Positions 1-5,207 of a stretch of DNA of 9,423 nt are shown here, in pieces; position 1 is the first letter of the stretch; each line of letters begins with the position of its first letter. Below the pieces are notes generated by a model, which saw nothing but the letters and a program-made list of their open reading frames with translations, was not told the DNA's origin and did not search any database. Origin of the DNA: Acidimicrobiaceae bacterium (GTDB lineage Bacteria; Actinomycetota; Acidimicrobiia; Acidimicrobiales; Palsa-688); assembly GCA_027334785.1 (NCBI GenBank), contig DAHWQF010000102.1, positions 1-9,423 of the forward strand, written 5' to 3'. A program made the translations under genes and the position numbers.

Positions 1-3
1 TAG

Positions 4-417
4 GTGGAAGTCGTCCAACACCCGGCGTTCACCGAGTGGATGACCAAGCTTGTGCAATCAGACGTTGAAGTCGGTGGTGAGGTACAGGCCCTCATTGATG
101 CGTTAGAAGAACATGGGACAGCGCTGGGTGACCCAGAGTCCCACGCTGTCGTGACGTCCTCGCTGGGCCTGAGGACGTTGCGCCGCACGCCTCCGACTAC
201 CCCTACGCCTTACTCAACCGGACCACCAGTCCTCAGGGTGCTCTACGGCTTCGCGGCCCCGCCCGTCCAGCCGCTAAAGGCGGTGCTGCTCCTAGGTGGC
301 GACAAGACAACCCTGGGTAGTCGTTGGTACCCACCGGCGATATCGGAGGCAGAGCGGCGCCTGATCGTGATGACGGGTCAACTGGGCTGGCGTGTGGTGT
401 CAGTGAGAGTGCAGTGA
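4..417 (+). CDS. HigB/RelE-like toxin (phage Gp49-like family)
   Basis: Probable toxin of a type II toxin-antitoxin pair; HigB-like members of this family are mRNA endonucleases that act with the ribosome. The 137-residue protein has the family layout: an N-terminal helical stretch, a central strand with RVLYGF, then AVLLLGGDKT and an RWYPPAI block followed by a final helix. The LLLGGDK...RWY pattern is the main reason for the call. An in-frame TAG lies directly before the GTG at 4, so translation starts at 4 or later (ATG at 40 is the next candidate). No upstream DNA is available to judge the promoter or RBS. The gene for the HTH antitoxin follows after 11 bases, which is the toxin-first order typical of higBA. 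The loop at about residues 55-75 is Pro/Thr-rich and longer than I expect for the family. Toxicity is inferred. Confidence 0.8.
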   Translation: MEVVQHPAFTEWMTKLVQSDVEVGGEVQALIDALEEHGTALGDPESHAVVTSSLGLRTLRRTPPTTPTPYSTGPPVLRVLYGFAAPPVQPLKAVLLLGGDKTTLGSRWYPPAISEAERRLIVMTGQLGWRVVSVRVQ

Positions 418-428
418 GGAGGAGAGAG

Positions 429-992
429 ATGGAGGGCAAAGTGGTGCAGGTTCCCGTGGACGACCACCAGGTAAAAGACGGTGAGTACAGCATCGACGAT
501 TATGCAGCAACGGCCGCCAGTGCACAGGCGGTCAGGGACCGGGTTATGGCCGACCCAAAGGGCCGGGCGGCCTATGACCGGGCACGAGCCGAAATCAACA
601 CCCACCAAGCCACCTTGGCCAGGGTCCGAAAGTCAAGAGCAATGGCCCAGGCAACGGTTGCCGAAGCGCTCGGTATGGACCAAAGTGAGGTATCACGCCT
701 GGAAAGACGGTCGGACCTGTTGTTGTCGACCTTGCGGCGCTTCGTGGAAGCAACCGGTGGGCGGCTTCGCCTGGTGGCCGAGTACCCCGAGGGCGAAGTG
801 GAGCTTCTCCTCGGGAGCTCGAGCGGCGCAGTGGGTCGAGATAGTGCTGAGCTCAGTCCTGTGCTCGAAGATCTTCTTGGGCAAGACCGTGGCCCAGCCG
901 CCCCAGAAATGTCGAACGTGGTCCGGTTGTCGGGGTACCGCAGTGGCTACCCGTACAAGGAGCAGAAGTTCCGTGAGCTTGCTACCGCCTGA
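429..992 (+). CDS. HigA-like XRE-family antitoxin with C-terminal extension
   Basis: Probable antitoxin and autorepressor for the upstream HigB-like toxin. The 187-residue protein has an HTH of the Cro/C1 type at about residues 62-95 (RKSRAMAQATVAEALG followed by QSEVSRLERR), then the LLLSTLRRFVEATGGRLRLV block common in HigA partners of Gp49-like toxins. The ATG at 429 is chosen because a GGAGGAG ribosome site lies just before it, right after the toxin stop at 415-417. Residues 1-55 match a generic acidic, helical N-terminus. Residues 130-187 form an extension beyond the usual end of such antitoxins, low in recognisable features and ending in a Gly/Tyr/Lys-containing tail. The extension may contact toxin or the third gene product, but that is a guess. 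The next gene begins inside its last 20 bases. Confidence 0.82.
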   Translation: MEGKVVQVPVDDHQVKDGEYSIDDYAATAASAQAVRDRVMADPKGRAAYDRARAEINTHQATLARVRKSRAMAQATVAEALGMDQSEVSRLERRSDLLLSTLRRFVEATGGRLRLVAEYPEGEVELLLGSSSGAVGRDSAELSPVLEDLLGQDRGPAAPEMSNVVRLSGYRSGYPYKEQKFRELATA

Positions 993-1350
993 CCTCGAAC
1001 GCCCCTTCCCCGACAACGCCGAGCGCGCCGCGGCGCGAGAACGGCTTGGCCGGAGGGACGCAACCCTGCGGCTGATCGAGGCGTTGGCTACCAAGCCAGC
1101 GCCCGAGTGGTCCCCGGTAGAACGGGCCGCCTTCCCGAACGTGACAAACGGGGTGGAGGACCCAGCACCCCAGCGCACCCAACGCTGGGCATCGCTATTC
1201 GCCGAAGAGCTGGCGGAGGTGCACCGACTTGCCGCTCAGGGGCCGCTGAGCGACGTAGAGCTCCGAGAGGCGCTCTATCTCGCGGGCCGGCTTCTCTCGA
1301 CCGTGACCGACTGGGCCATCGACATGGTCGACGACTTCAAAGTCCCGTGA
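973..1350 (+). CDS. Small acidic protein of unknown function, third gene of the HigBA operon
   Basis: I do not recognise this 125-residue protein. The start is taken as GTG at 973, which overlaps the antitoxin stop (990-992) by 20 bases. The reading frame is open much further upstream, but that part is antisense-like shadow of the antitoxin gene and has no motif. The protein is mainly helical, with a charged N-terminus rich in Arg and Ala, a proline-containing middle (about residues 40-65) and an acidic C-terminal helix ending in DMVDDFKVP. No transmembrane segment, signal peptide or cysteine is visible. Tight overlap with the antitoxin gene implies co-translation. Three-gene toxin-antitoxin operons exist in which the third gene encodes a chaperone or regulator, but nothing in this sequence proves such a role. 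Confidence 0.6.
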   Translation: MSLLPPDLERPFPDNAERAAARERLGRRDATLRLIEALATKPAPEWSPVERAAFPNVTNGVEDPAPQRTQRWASLFAEELAEVHRLAAQGPLSDVELREALYLAGRLLSTVTDWAIDMVDDFKVP

Positions 1351-1603
1351 ACCACGACTGCGCCTCGTAGGGCTCCCTGAGCCTGGAAAGCGCACCAGAC
1401 CGAGGAGAAAGCAACCGCGTTCTCAGTGCTCCGCCGGGGGAGGCTCGACCGAAAGGCAAAAAGGACCCGGGTAGTCAGCGGTCCGAATGTGCTGCATAAT
1501 AACACTTATGCATCGGGCGTCGTAGGCCGGGGTCCCCGCGAAGACGCGACACAACAGCCTAAGGCGGAATAACCTTCCTCTAGAGGACTACAGGGAGATA
1601 GTA
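1351..1603. other. Intergenic region upstream of the blaI-like gene
   Basis: A 253-base gap between the HigBA operon and the repressor gene. Near its left end is a short GGCTC/GAGCC hairpin (1371-1383, 3-base loop) that could end the upstream transcript, although no T-tract follows. A promoter candidate with an inverted repeat lies at 1472-1512. Just before the repressor start is a separated pair, ACTAC (1587-1591) and GTAGT (1601-1605), 9 bases apart. No gene was seen. Confidence 0.6.
1472..1512 (+). promoter_or_regulatory. Putative promoter with 7-6-7 inverted repeat upstream of blaI-like gene
   Basis: A possible -35 (TAGTCA, 1472-1477) and -10 (CATAAT, 1495-1500) are 17 bases apart. The -10 is overlapped by a perfect inverted repeat, TGCATAA (1493-1499) and TTATGCA (1506-1512), with a 6-base spacer. 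Such a repeat over a -10 is well placed for a dimeric repressor. It does not fit the TAC-N4-GTA geometry of BlaI-type sites, so a different regulator may bind here. The -35 match is only moderate. Confidence 0.4.
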
Positions 1604-2029
1604 GTGCAGCGCAAGACCAAGACCGCAGAGCCAGTTGACCTGCTGAGCCCGTTGGAGGCCGAGGTTATGGCCGTCCTCTGGCGGCACCCCCGCCTCAATG
1701 TCGAGGACGCGACTGCCCTCGTCAATGCGAAGCGGGCCCGCAAGCTGTCCGAGCGCACGGTCGCCACGATCCTGCGCCGCCTCGACGCCAAAGGGTACGC
1801 GACGCACGCAGTCGACGGCCGGGCGTTCCTCTACACAGCGGTCGTGCCCGAGGAGCAGTTCGTGACCTGGCACGGGCGCCGGGCGATGGGCGAGCTCCTG
1901 CGACGCTACGGCCCCGAAGTGGCGGTCGCCGGGCTGGTCGAGGGTTCCGGGACGGACAAGACGACTCTGGACTTGCTCGAAGAGCTCCTCCGGCGCAACC
2001 GCAAAGACGCGGGCAAGGGTGCGACGTAG
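1604..2029 (+). CDS. BlaI/MecI/CopY-family transcriptional repressor
   Basis: A 141-residue winged-helix repressor of the Penicillinase_R (BlaI/MecI) family. The N-terminal domain (about 13-85) carries the family signature LSPLEAEVMAVLWRHP, the recognition helix region LSERTVATILRRLDAKG (about 48-64) and the wing AVDGRAFLYTAVV. The helical C-terminal part (about 86-135) corresponds to the dimerisation region. The GTG at 1604 is preceded by GGGAG at 1593-1597. The stop codon overlaps the GTG of the M56 protease gene at 2019, the standard blaI-blaR1 order. In known systems BlaI dimers bind dyad operators and are inactivated after a signal through the membrane protease. A matching operator is seen at 2985-2998 upstream of the secreted-protein genes, which makes those genes its probable targets. 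No beta-lactamase gene is visible here. Confidence 0.93.
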   Translation: MQRKTKTAEPVDLLSPLEAEVMAVLWRHPRLNVEDATALVNAKRARKLSERTVATILRRLDAKGYATHAVDGRAFLYTAVVPEEQFVTWHGRRAMGELLRRYGPEVAVAGLVEGSGTDKTTLDLLEELLRRNRKDAGKGAT

Positions 2030-2936
2030 CTTCTGGGTCCTGGTGCTCCTCGCTCTCGTCGCCGAGGCCGGCCTGTCGCTGCTCGCCTCTCGTGCGCTTT
2101 TGGCCCAGCTGCCCTGCCACGTGAGAGGCTGGGAGCTGGCCGTGCCGGCCATGGCGGCCTGCCTGAAGCCAGTGCCATTGGTCGGTAGGCACGCCTTGGG
2201 TGCCGCCTTGGTGATGGGCGGGGTAGCGTTGGCGACCCTGGTCCTCGCGGCCGTCGAGCTTGCCCGGCAGCTCTGGCGCTTGGGGCAGGTCCGGCGGTTG
2301 ATGGCGACCTTCCCTCGTACGAGCGCCGAGCCCCCGAGGCCTCCGGCCGCACCTTTGCGTGCCCTTGTGGTGCTCGGGACCGAGGAACCCTGCTGCTTCA
2401 CGATCGGCCTCTTCCACCCGATCGTCGTCGTCTCTACGGGCTTTCTCCGGTTGCTCGGCCCCGACGAGCTCGCCGCTGCGCTCTCCCACGAGGCGGCCCA
2501 CGCCCGGCGCCTTGGCCCCCTCCGCCAGCTCGCCGCTTCTGTCTCCGCCTCCGCTGTCTTCTTCGTCCCCCTGCTGAGGGACCTGGCGCAGGCGGCGCAG
2601 CTACAAGAGGAGCTGAGGGCCGACAAGGCCGCGGTCGCCCGCTACGGCCAAGCGGCCCTTCTCTCTGCGTTGGAACCCCTCCTCGCTGGCCCCCAGGCGG
2701 CTGGCGACCCTCGTGCCGCCCTCAGCTCTATGGCCCAGTCGGCCATGCTCCAAAAGCGACTTGAGGCCCTGAGCGGCAACTACCCACGCATAGCCTTACG
2801 CCGGTCGAGGCTCATCGCCACCGTCGCCGGCATTGCCATCCTGGCCCTCGTCGGCTTAGCGATCCCGAGCCAAGTGACGGCACCCGCCCCCCTACAGGCC
2901 CACCCGGTCCCCGCCCACACGGACGCCCACAGGTAG
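2019..2936 (+). CDS. BlaR1-like M56-family membrane metalloprotease without sensor domain
   Basis: A 305-residue integral membrane zinc protease, the probable signalling partner of the upstream BlaI-like repressor. Hydrophobic segments lie at about 4-28, 57-84 and 265-284, with a fourth possible just after the active site (about 170-190). The zinc site is clear: H157-E158-A-A-H161, with E198 and D202 in EELRAD as the downstream ExxxD element. The preceding VVVSTGFLRLLGPDELAAAL block is typical of M56 proteins. The chain ends about 20 residues after the last membrane segment in a Pro/His-rich tail. There is therefore no penicillin-binding domain of the kind found on staphylococcal BlaR1 (about 600 residues); the size is that of short actinobacterial M56 proteins. 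The stimulus must be sensed by the membrane or loop regions, or by a partner. The start overlaps the end of the blaI-like gene. Confidence 0.88.
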   Translation: MRRSFWVLVLLALVAEAGLSLLASRALLAQLPCHVRGWELAVPAMAACLKPVPLVGRHALGAALVMGGVALATLVLAAVELARQLWRLGQVRRLMATFPRTSAEPPRPPAAPLRALVVLGTEEPCCFTIGLFHPIVVVSTGFLRLLGPDELAAALSHEAAHARRLGPLRQLAASVSASAVFFVPLLRDLAQAAQLQEELRADKAAVARYGQAALLSALEPLLAGPQAAGDPRAALSSMAQSAMLQKRLEALSGNYPRIALRRSRLIATVAGIAILALVGLAIPSQVTAPAPLQAHPVPAHTDAHR

Positions 2937-2958
2937 CCGTTAGTCCCTTCAAAGCCTC

Positions 2959-2987
2959 TTGACCCTGCGCCCAACAACGACTATACT
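2959..2987 (+). promoter_or_regulatory. Strong housekeeping-type promoter for the secreted-protein genes
   Basis: TTGACC at 2959-2964 and TATACT at 2982-2987 are separated by exactly 17 bases, close to the sigma-70/SigA consensus and the best promoter in the window by eye. Initiation is expected near 2994, giving a leader of about 65 bases before the GTG at 3060. The -10 runs into the dyad at 2985-2998, so a bound repressor would block polymerase. Confidence 0.8.
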
Positions 2988-3004
2988 ACGATAGTAGTTA
3001 CTAC
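2985..3004 (+). promoter_or_regulatory. BlaI-type operator (ACTAC-N4-GTAGT plus an adjacent half site)
   Basis: A perfect dyad, ACTAC (2985-2989) - GATA - GTAGT (2994-2998), followed after one base by another ACTAC (3000-3004). The inner TAC-N4-GTA spacing equals that in the TACANNTGTA core known for CopY and Bla/Mec operators. It overlaps the -10 and expected start of the promoter at 2959-2987, and lies about 50 bases after the M56 gene. The third half site could allow cooperative or alternative binding. Binding by the BlaI-like protein encoded at 1604 is inferred. Confidence 0.72.
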
Positions 3005-3059
3005 ATAACACGAGCTTTCTGGAGCTCGTCAATAGCTGGGAGGGGTGGGAGGTGTTGCG

Positions 3060-3455
3060 GTGCGGCGTACCGTCTGTTGTTCGGCCTTGCGTGGTGCAGT
3101 TACCTTGGCCATTTCGGGTGGGCTCCTGCTAGGGGGTGCCGGCCAGGCGGTGGCCGGCACCCGGCCGGCCGCCCCGTTCGCAGAGACCGCGTGCTCGGCT
3201 AATACCTGCCAGGTGATCGACAGCTCGGGAGACACGGTCACCGACTGGTACACCGAGACGACGGCGCCCTCAGCGGTGTGCACCTACGCCCGCTACTACG
3301 CGAACGGCACGCTCGTGGCCGAGACGGGCAGCAAGTGCCTGTCGTCCGGCCAAGAAGCCACTGCCAACTGGTCCAACCCTGGTGCCTTCCCATCGGGCAC
3401 CAGCCTTTGTACCTCTTGGTACGGCATCGCAGGCGAGCCGTGTACCAGGTTGTAG
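3060..3455 (+). CDS. Secreted cysteine-rich small protein of unknown function
   Basis: A 131-residue exported protein, first gene after the BlaI-type operator. GTG at 3060 is preferred over GTG at 3045 because GGGAGG (3047-3052) lies seven bases before it. The N-terminus is a classic Sec signal: Arg-rich start (MRR), hydrophobic stretch about 11-28, and likely cleavage after A32 (GQAVA). The mature part of about 99 residues has six cysteines (in ACSANTC, VCTY, SKCL, LCTS and EPCT), enough for three disulfides, and is rich in Ser, Thr and Gly. It ends in LCTSWYGIAGEPCTRL. No enzyme motif is seen; a compact extracellular or wall-associated protein is likely. I cannot assign a family. Its position directly behind the operator makes it the most direct regulated output of the repressor/protease pair. 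Confidence 0.75.
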   Translation: MRRTVCCSALRGAVTLAISGGLLLGGAGQAVAGTRPAAPFAETACSANTCQVIDSSGDTVTDWYTETTAPSAVCTYARYYANGTLVAETGSKCLSSGQEATANWSNPGAFPSGTSLCTSWYGIAGEPCTRL

Positions 3456-3703
3456 CCCAAATCAAGTTGCTGTGCGGCCTGACCCGATCCAGCTTGCAAG
3501 AGGGAGCGGCCCAAGAACGGACAAAAGTGGGAACCAAGGGCCTAACGAGTAGGGGCCGAGTTCGGCAAAGGCCTGGACCATTGGACGTCCCGACCAAGAA
3601 CCCTTTTCTCCGGGGGCAGACAGCACAGTCCATTTAGGTAGTAGCTATCCCTCAAAGGCAAATGAAACTTCAGATTTCCGATCAAGATAGGAGTGTGATC
3701 GTC
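3456..3703. other. Gap between two secreted-protein genes
   Basis: 248 bases without a convincing gene. A GCCGA/TCGGC hairpin with a 2-base loop lies at 3555-3566, not followed by a T-tract. A lone GTAGT half site occurs at 3638-3642. I see no clear -35/-10 pair close to the next gene, so the downstream genes may depend on the promoter at 2959. Confidence 0.45.
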
Positions 3704-4207
3704 GTGCGACGAGGGTGCGAAACCTCCGTACATCTCTCAAGACACCGCAAACTTGCCCTAGCTGGCTCCTTGGCACTTCTTGCTACGATAGTCCCACTTG
3801 GTGCAGTACCGGCCTACGCAAGCGAGGCGACAGGAAACTTGGGCTACTACGGGCCAGTCGATGGCATAAGCTACTGGAACCAGAATGGGATTATTAATAA
3901 TGGCGGTAGCTACCAGGAGGGCTATATTGCCGTGGGCAACCAAGTAAACTCTAACGTTCCAACGGGATACCTCGGCGGGCTCCCGGAAACGTTCAGTCAA
4001 GCAGGAGTATTGTGCTTAGCGGGTGCATGGAACTACAATGGTAGTCCAGTGGAGGCAGATTTCTTCTATACAAAGGAGGAGAATATGGCGAACAACTGTG
4101 GGGGTCCTGGCTACTTCTATAGTTGGGGAGAATCTCGTGCTTACAATGGTAACGGGTACTATACATACTCAAGCTTCAAGAGCCCAGTTCTTTACATGGG
4201 TAGTTGA
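3704..4207 (+). CDS. Secreted Gly/Tyr/Asn-rich protein of unknown function, AT-richer gene
   Basis: A 167-residue exported protein. The frame is open from ATG 3662, but GTG 3704 is preferred: AGGAG lies at 3689-3693 and this start gives a normal signal peptide (basic residues 2-16, hydrophobic about 17-36, AYA cleavage after residue 39). The mature protein, about 128 residues, is rich in Gly, Tyr, Asn and Ser, with two cysteines (VLCLAG and NNCGG) that could pair. It ends with a Tyr/Asn-rich tract (AYNGNGYYTYSSFKSPVLY). Such composition suits an extracellular beta-rich or bacteriocin-like protein, but no family is recognised and activity is unknown. The coding DNA is visibly poorer in GC than its neighbours: counted lines at 4081 and 4141 are about 52% and 42%, against about 82% for the line at 2461, suggesting separate acquisition. 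A second perfect ACTAC-N4-GTAGT dyad lies inside at 4032-4045. Confidence 0.72.
   Translation: MRRGCETSVHLSRHRKLALAGSLALLATIVPLGAVPAYASEATGNLGYYGPVDGISYWNQNGIINNGGSYQEGYIAVGNQVNSNVPTGYLGGLPETFSQAGVLCLAGAWNYNGSPVEADFFYTKEENMANNCGGPGYFYSWGESRAYNGNGYYTYSSFKSPVLYMGS
4032..4045 (+). promoter_or_regulatory. Second ACTAC-N4-GTAGT dyad, inside a coding region
   Basis: ACTAC (4032-4036) - AATG - GTAGT (4041-4045) repeats the dyad geometry of the operator at 2985-2998, about 1.05 kb downstream and within the AT-richer secreted-protein gene (codons for N-Y-N-G-S). It may be an auxiliary repressor site for looping or roadblock control, or chance aided by the Tyr/Asn-rich codons. Confidence 0.35.
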
Positions 4208-4208
4208 C

Positions 4209-4679
4209 ATGCCTAGACGACTATCAACCACAAACGCTATCGCTGCTGGAGTTGCAGGGGTGGGTGCCCTACTAGCGATTGCCTTTATTGTGCCCCCCGG
4301 ACTCGTCAGTGCAAGTGGAACGAGTGCCCATCCATCGAACGTATCAACCAACGTGCCCTTGCCCAACTTCCCAGTAAATGCCGCAGGTGAAACATATGGC
4401 TCGGCGGCCGGTTTACCTCTTGCAGAATTGCCTGACCTGATCGAGGCCTATGGAACAAATGGCCAGGTTGGGTACATCCTCAAGACGGACTTTGAACGCG
4501 CCACCGGGAGTAATATCGGTAACCCCCAACAGGCGGTGGCCTGGGGGCAGACATCGGGGGTGCAGACCATACCGCTGTACGCCGTGGACGGTAAAACCGT
4601 GATCGGGAGCTTCACAGTAGTACCGACAAGCGTGAGTAGCAGTGCGTCCGCAACGACAAGTACGTCGGTCGTGGCATGA
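4209..4679 (+). CDS. Exported protein with 'NAxGxTYG...TVIGxF' domain
   Basis: A 156-residue exported or membrane-anchored protein. ATG 4209 is one base after the previous stop (TGA 4205-4207), without an obvious ribosome site of its own, so translation is probably coupled. Residues 1-37 form a signal peptide or anchor: basic MPRR, hydrophobic about 11-34, possible cleavage near SASG. Residues 57-137 are a compact domain beginning NAAGETYG and ending DGKTVIGSFTV, with GY, PxxAxAW and IPxY between them. The tail 140-156 is Ser/Thr-rich. The same domain, 81 residues in both cases, forms residues 169-249 of the membrane protein encoded at 5819. Its biochemical role is unknown to me; in both proteins it would lie outside the membrane. 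It is the last gene of the probable BlaI-controlled set. Confidence 0.78.
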   Translation: MPRRLSTTNAIAAGVAGVGALLAIAFIVPPGLVSASGTSAHPSNVSTNVPLPNFPVNAAGETYGSAAGLPLAELPDLIEAYGTNGQVGYILKTDFERATGSNIGNPQQAVAWGQTSGVQTIPLYAVDGKTVIGSFTVVPTSVSSSASATTSTSVVA

Positions 4680-4694
4680 GTCAAAGACCCTCGG

Positions 4695-4712
4695 CCGCCT
4701 TGTGTCAGGCGG
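4695..4712 (+). terminator. Possible terminator hairpin after the secreted-protein genes
   Basis: CCGCCT (4695-4700) and AGGCGG (4707-4712) form a 6-bp stem with a 6-base loop, 15 bases after the stop codon at 4677-4679. A G.T wobble at 4694/4713 would extend the stem. No T-tract follows, so it may be a U-tract-less terminator or only an mRNA end stabiliser. Confidence 0.4.
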
Positions 4713-4808
4713 TGCGCTGCCCTGAATTGAAAGGCATCGCGTCGGGGTGGGTGGATACGACCGTTGTGATGCGCAGCCACCTTAAAGGCCCGTACTTGTC
4801 TGCCGAGC

Positions 4809-4849
4809 CGGCGGTTGGTGGGCAAGGGATCGGGCGGTCCTAACCGCCG
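4809..4849. repeat. Nested inverted repeats
   Basis: CGGCGGTT (4809-4816) and AACCGCCG (4842-4849) are perfect 8-bp arms. The right arm competes with a tighter hairpin, GGCGGT (4833-4838) - CCTA - ACCGCC (4843-4848). Two mutually exclusive structures sharing one arm are thus possible in RNA. Function unknown. Confidence 0.45.
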
Positions 4850-4908
4850 TCCGGACGAGGACTGGCACGACAGCCACGGCACCTTGTCAGCCTCGAAGCC
4901 CCCACGAG

Positions 4909-4942
4909 CGACGTAGGCTAGCCCATCGCACTACCTACGTCG
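4909..4942. repeat. 9-bp perfect inverted repeat
   Basis: CGACGTAGG (4909-4917) and CCTACGTCG (4934-4942) are perfect 9-bp arms around a 16-base spacer. The site lies about 270 bases upstream of the sigma-factor gene. It could be a regulator site or an RNA hairpin; no T-tract follows. Confidence 0.5.
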
Positions 4943-5182
4943 ATCCTTACGGTCTGGTGTCCGGGCTACAAGCTAATCGAAGAAATAACTGGGCGGTGGT
5001 GGCTACGAGAACCAAGCGAGCCGATCAGGTGTGCGATGATCCGCCCGAGGATCGCCACCCTGTGCTTGCGCCGGGTGCTGGTTGTTTGGGGGAACCTTCG
5101 TTTCGACCGATGACTAAGGCAGCTCCGGCGGCTCTCAGCCAACCCTCAACATCGAAATTGTTCCATTGCTACGGTAAGCCCC

Positions 5183-5202
5183 CTAGCGTCGTGTAACGCT
5201 AG
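5183..5202. promoter_or_regulatory. 7-6-7 inverted repeat directly before the ECF sigma start
   Basis: CTAGCGT (5183-5189) and ACGCTAG (5196-5202) are perfect 7-bp arms with a 6-base spacer, ending five bases before GTG 5208. In this position it could hide the start region in mRNA or bind a regulator. It occupies the place where a Shine-Dalgarno would be expected. The arm and spacer lengths equal those of the repeat at 1493-1512, but the arm sequences differ. Confidence 0.45.
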
Positions 5203-5207
5203 ACAAG

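Larger units (their letters stand above)
4680..5207. other. Hairpin-rich intergenic region upstream of the ECF sigma gene
   Basis: A 528-base gap. It holds several strong inverted repeats, listed separately: 4695-4712, 4809-4849 with a nested 4833-4848, 4909-4942 and 5183-5202. A short frame at 4957-5196 has no recognisable motif or ribosome site and I do not call it. No tRNA-like fold and no clear sigma-70 promoter were found; the promoter of the sigma-factor gene must be here but I could not place it. Confidence 0.6.

Noticed and set aside
1580..2626. 348-codon minus-strand frame opposite the blaI-like and M56 genes
   Set aside because: Both plus-strand genes have clear family motifs (HTH, HEAAH); the minus frame is low-complexity Ala/Arg/Ser and is a GC-driven shadow.
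2019..2936. Full-length beta-lactam sensor BlaR1
   Set aside because: The protein ends about 20 residues after its last membrane segment, so the external penicillin-binding domain is absent.
3555..3566. Terminator between the first two secreted-protein genes
   Set aside because: The stem is only five base pairs with a 2-base loop and no T-tract; it is too weak to separate the genes into two transcripts.
3704..4207. Lactococcin 972-type bacteriocin
   Set aside because: The size, export signal and aromatic/Gly composition are suggestive, but I could not match the family's conserved core, so only an unknown secreted protein is called.
4931..4944. ACTAC-CTAC-GTCGA as a BlaI-type site
   Set aside because: The right half matches at only three of five positions, and the bases are explained by the longer 9-bp repeat at 4909-4942.
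4957..5196. Possible 79-residue gene in the gap before the sigma factor
   Set aside because: It has a GTG start without a ribosome site, mixed basic and proline-rich sequence with no motif, and it crosses the inverted repeat at 5183-5202.
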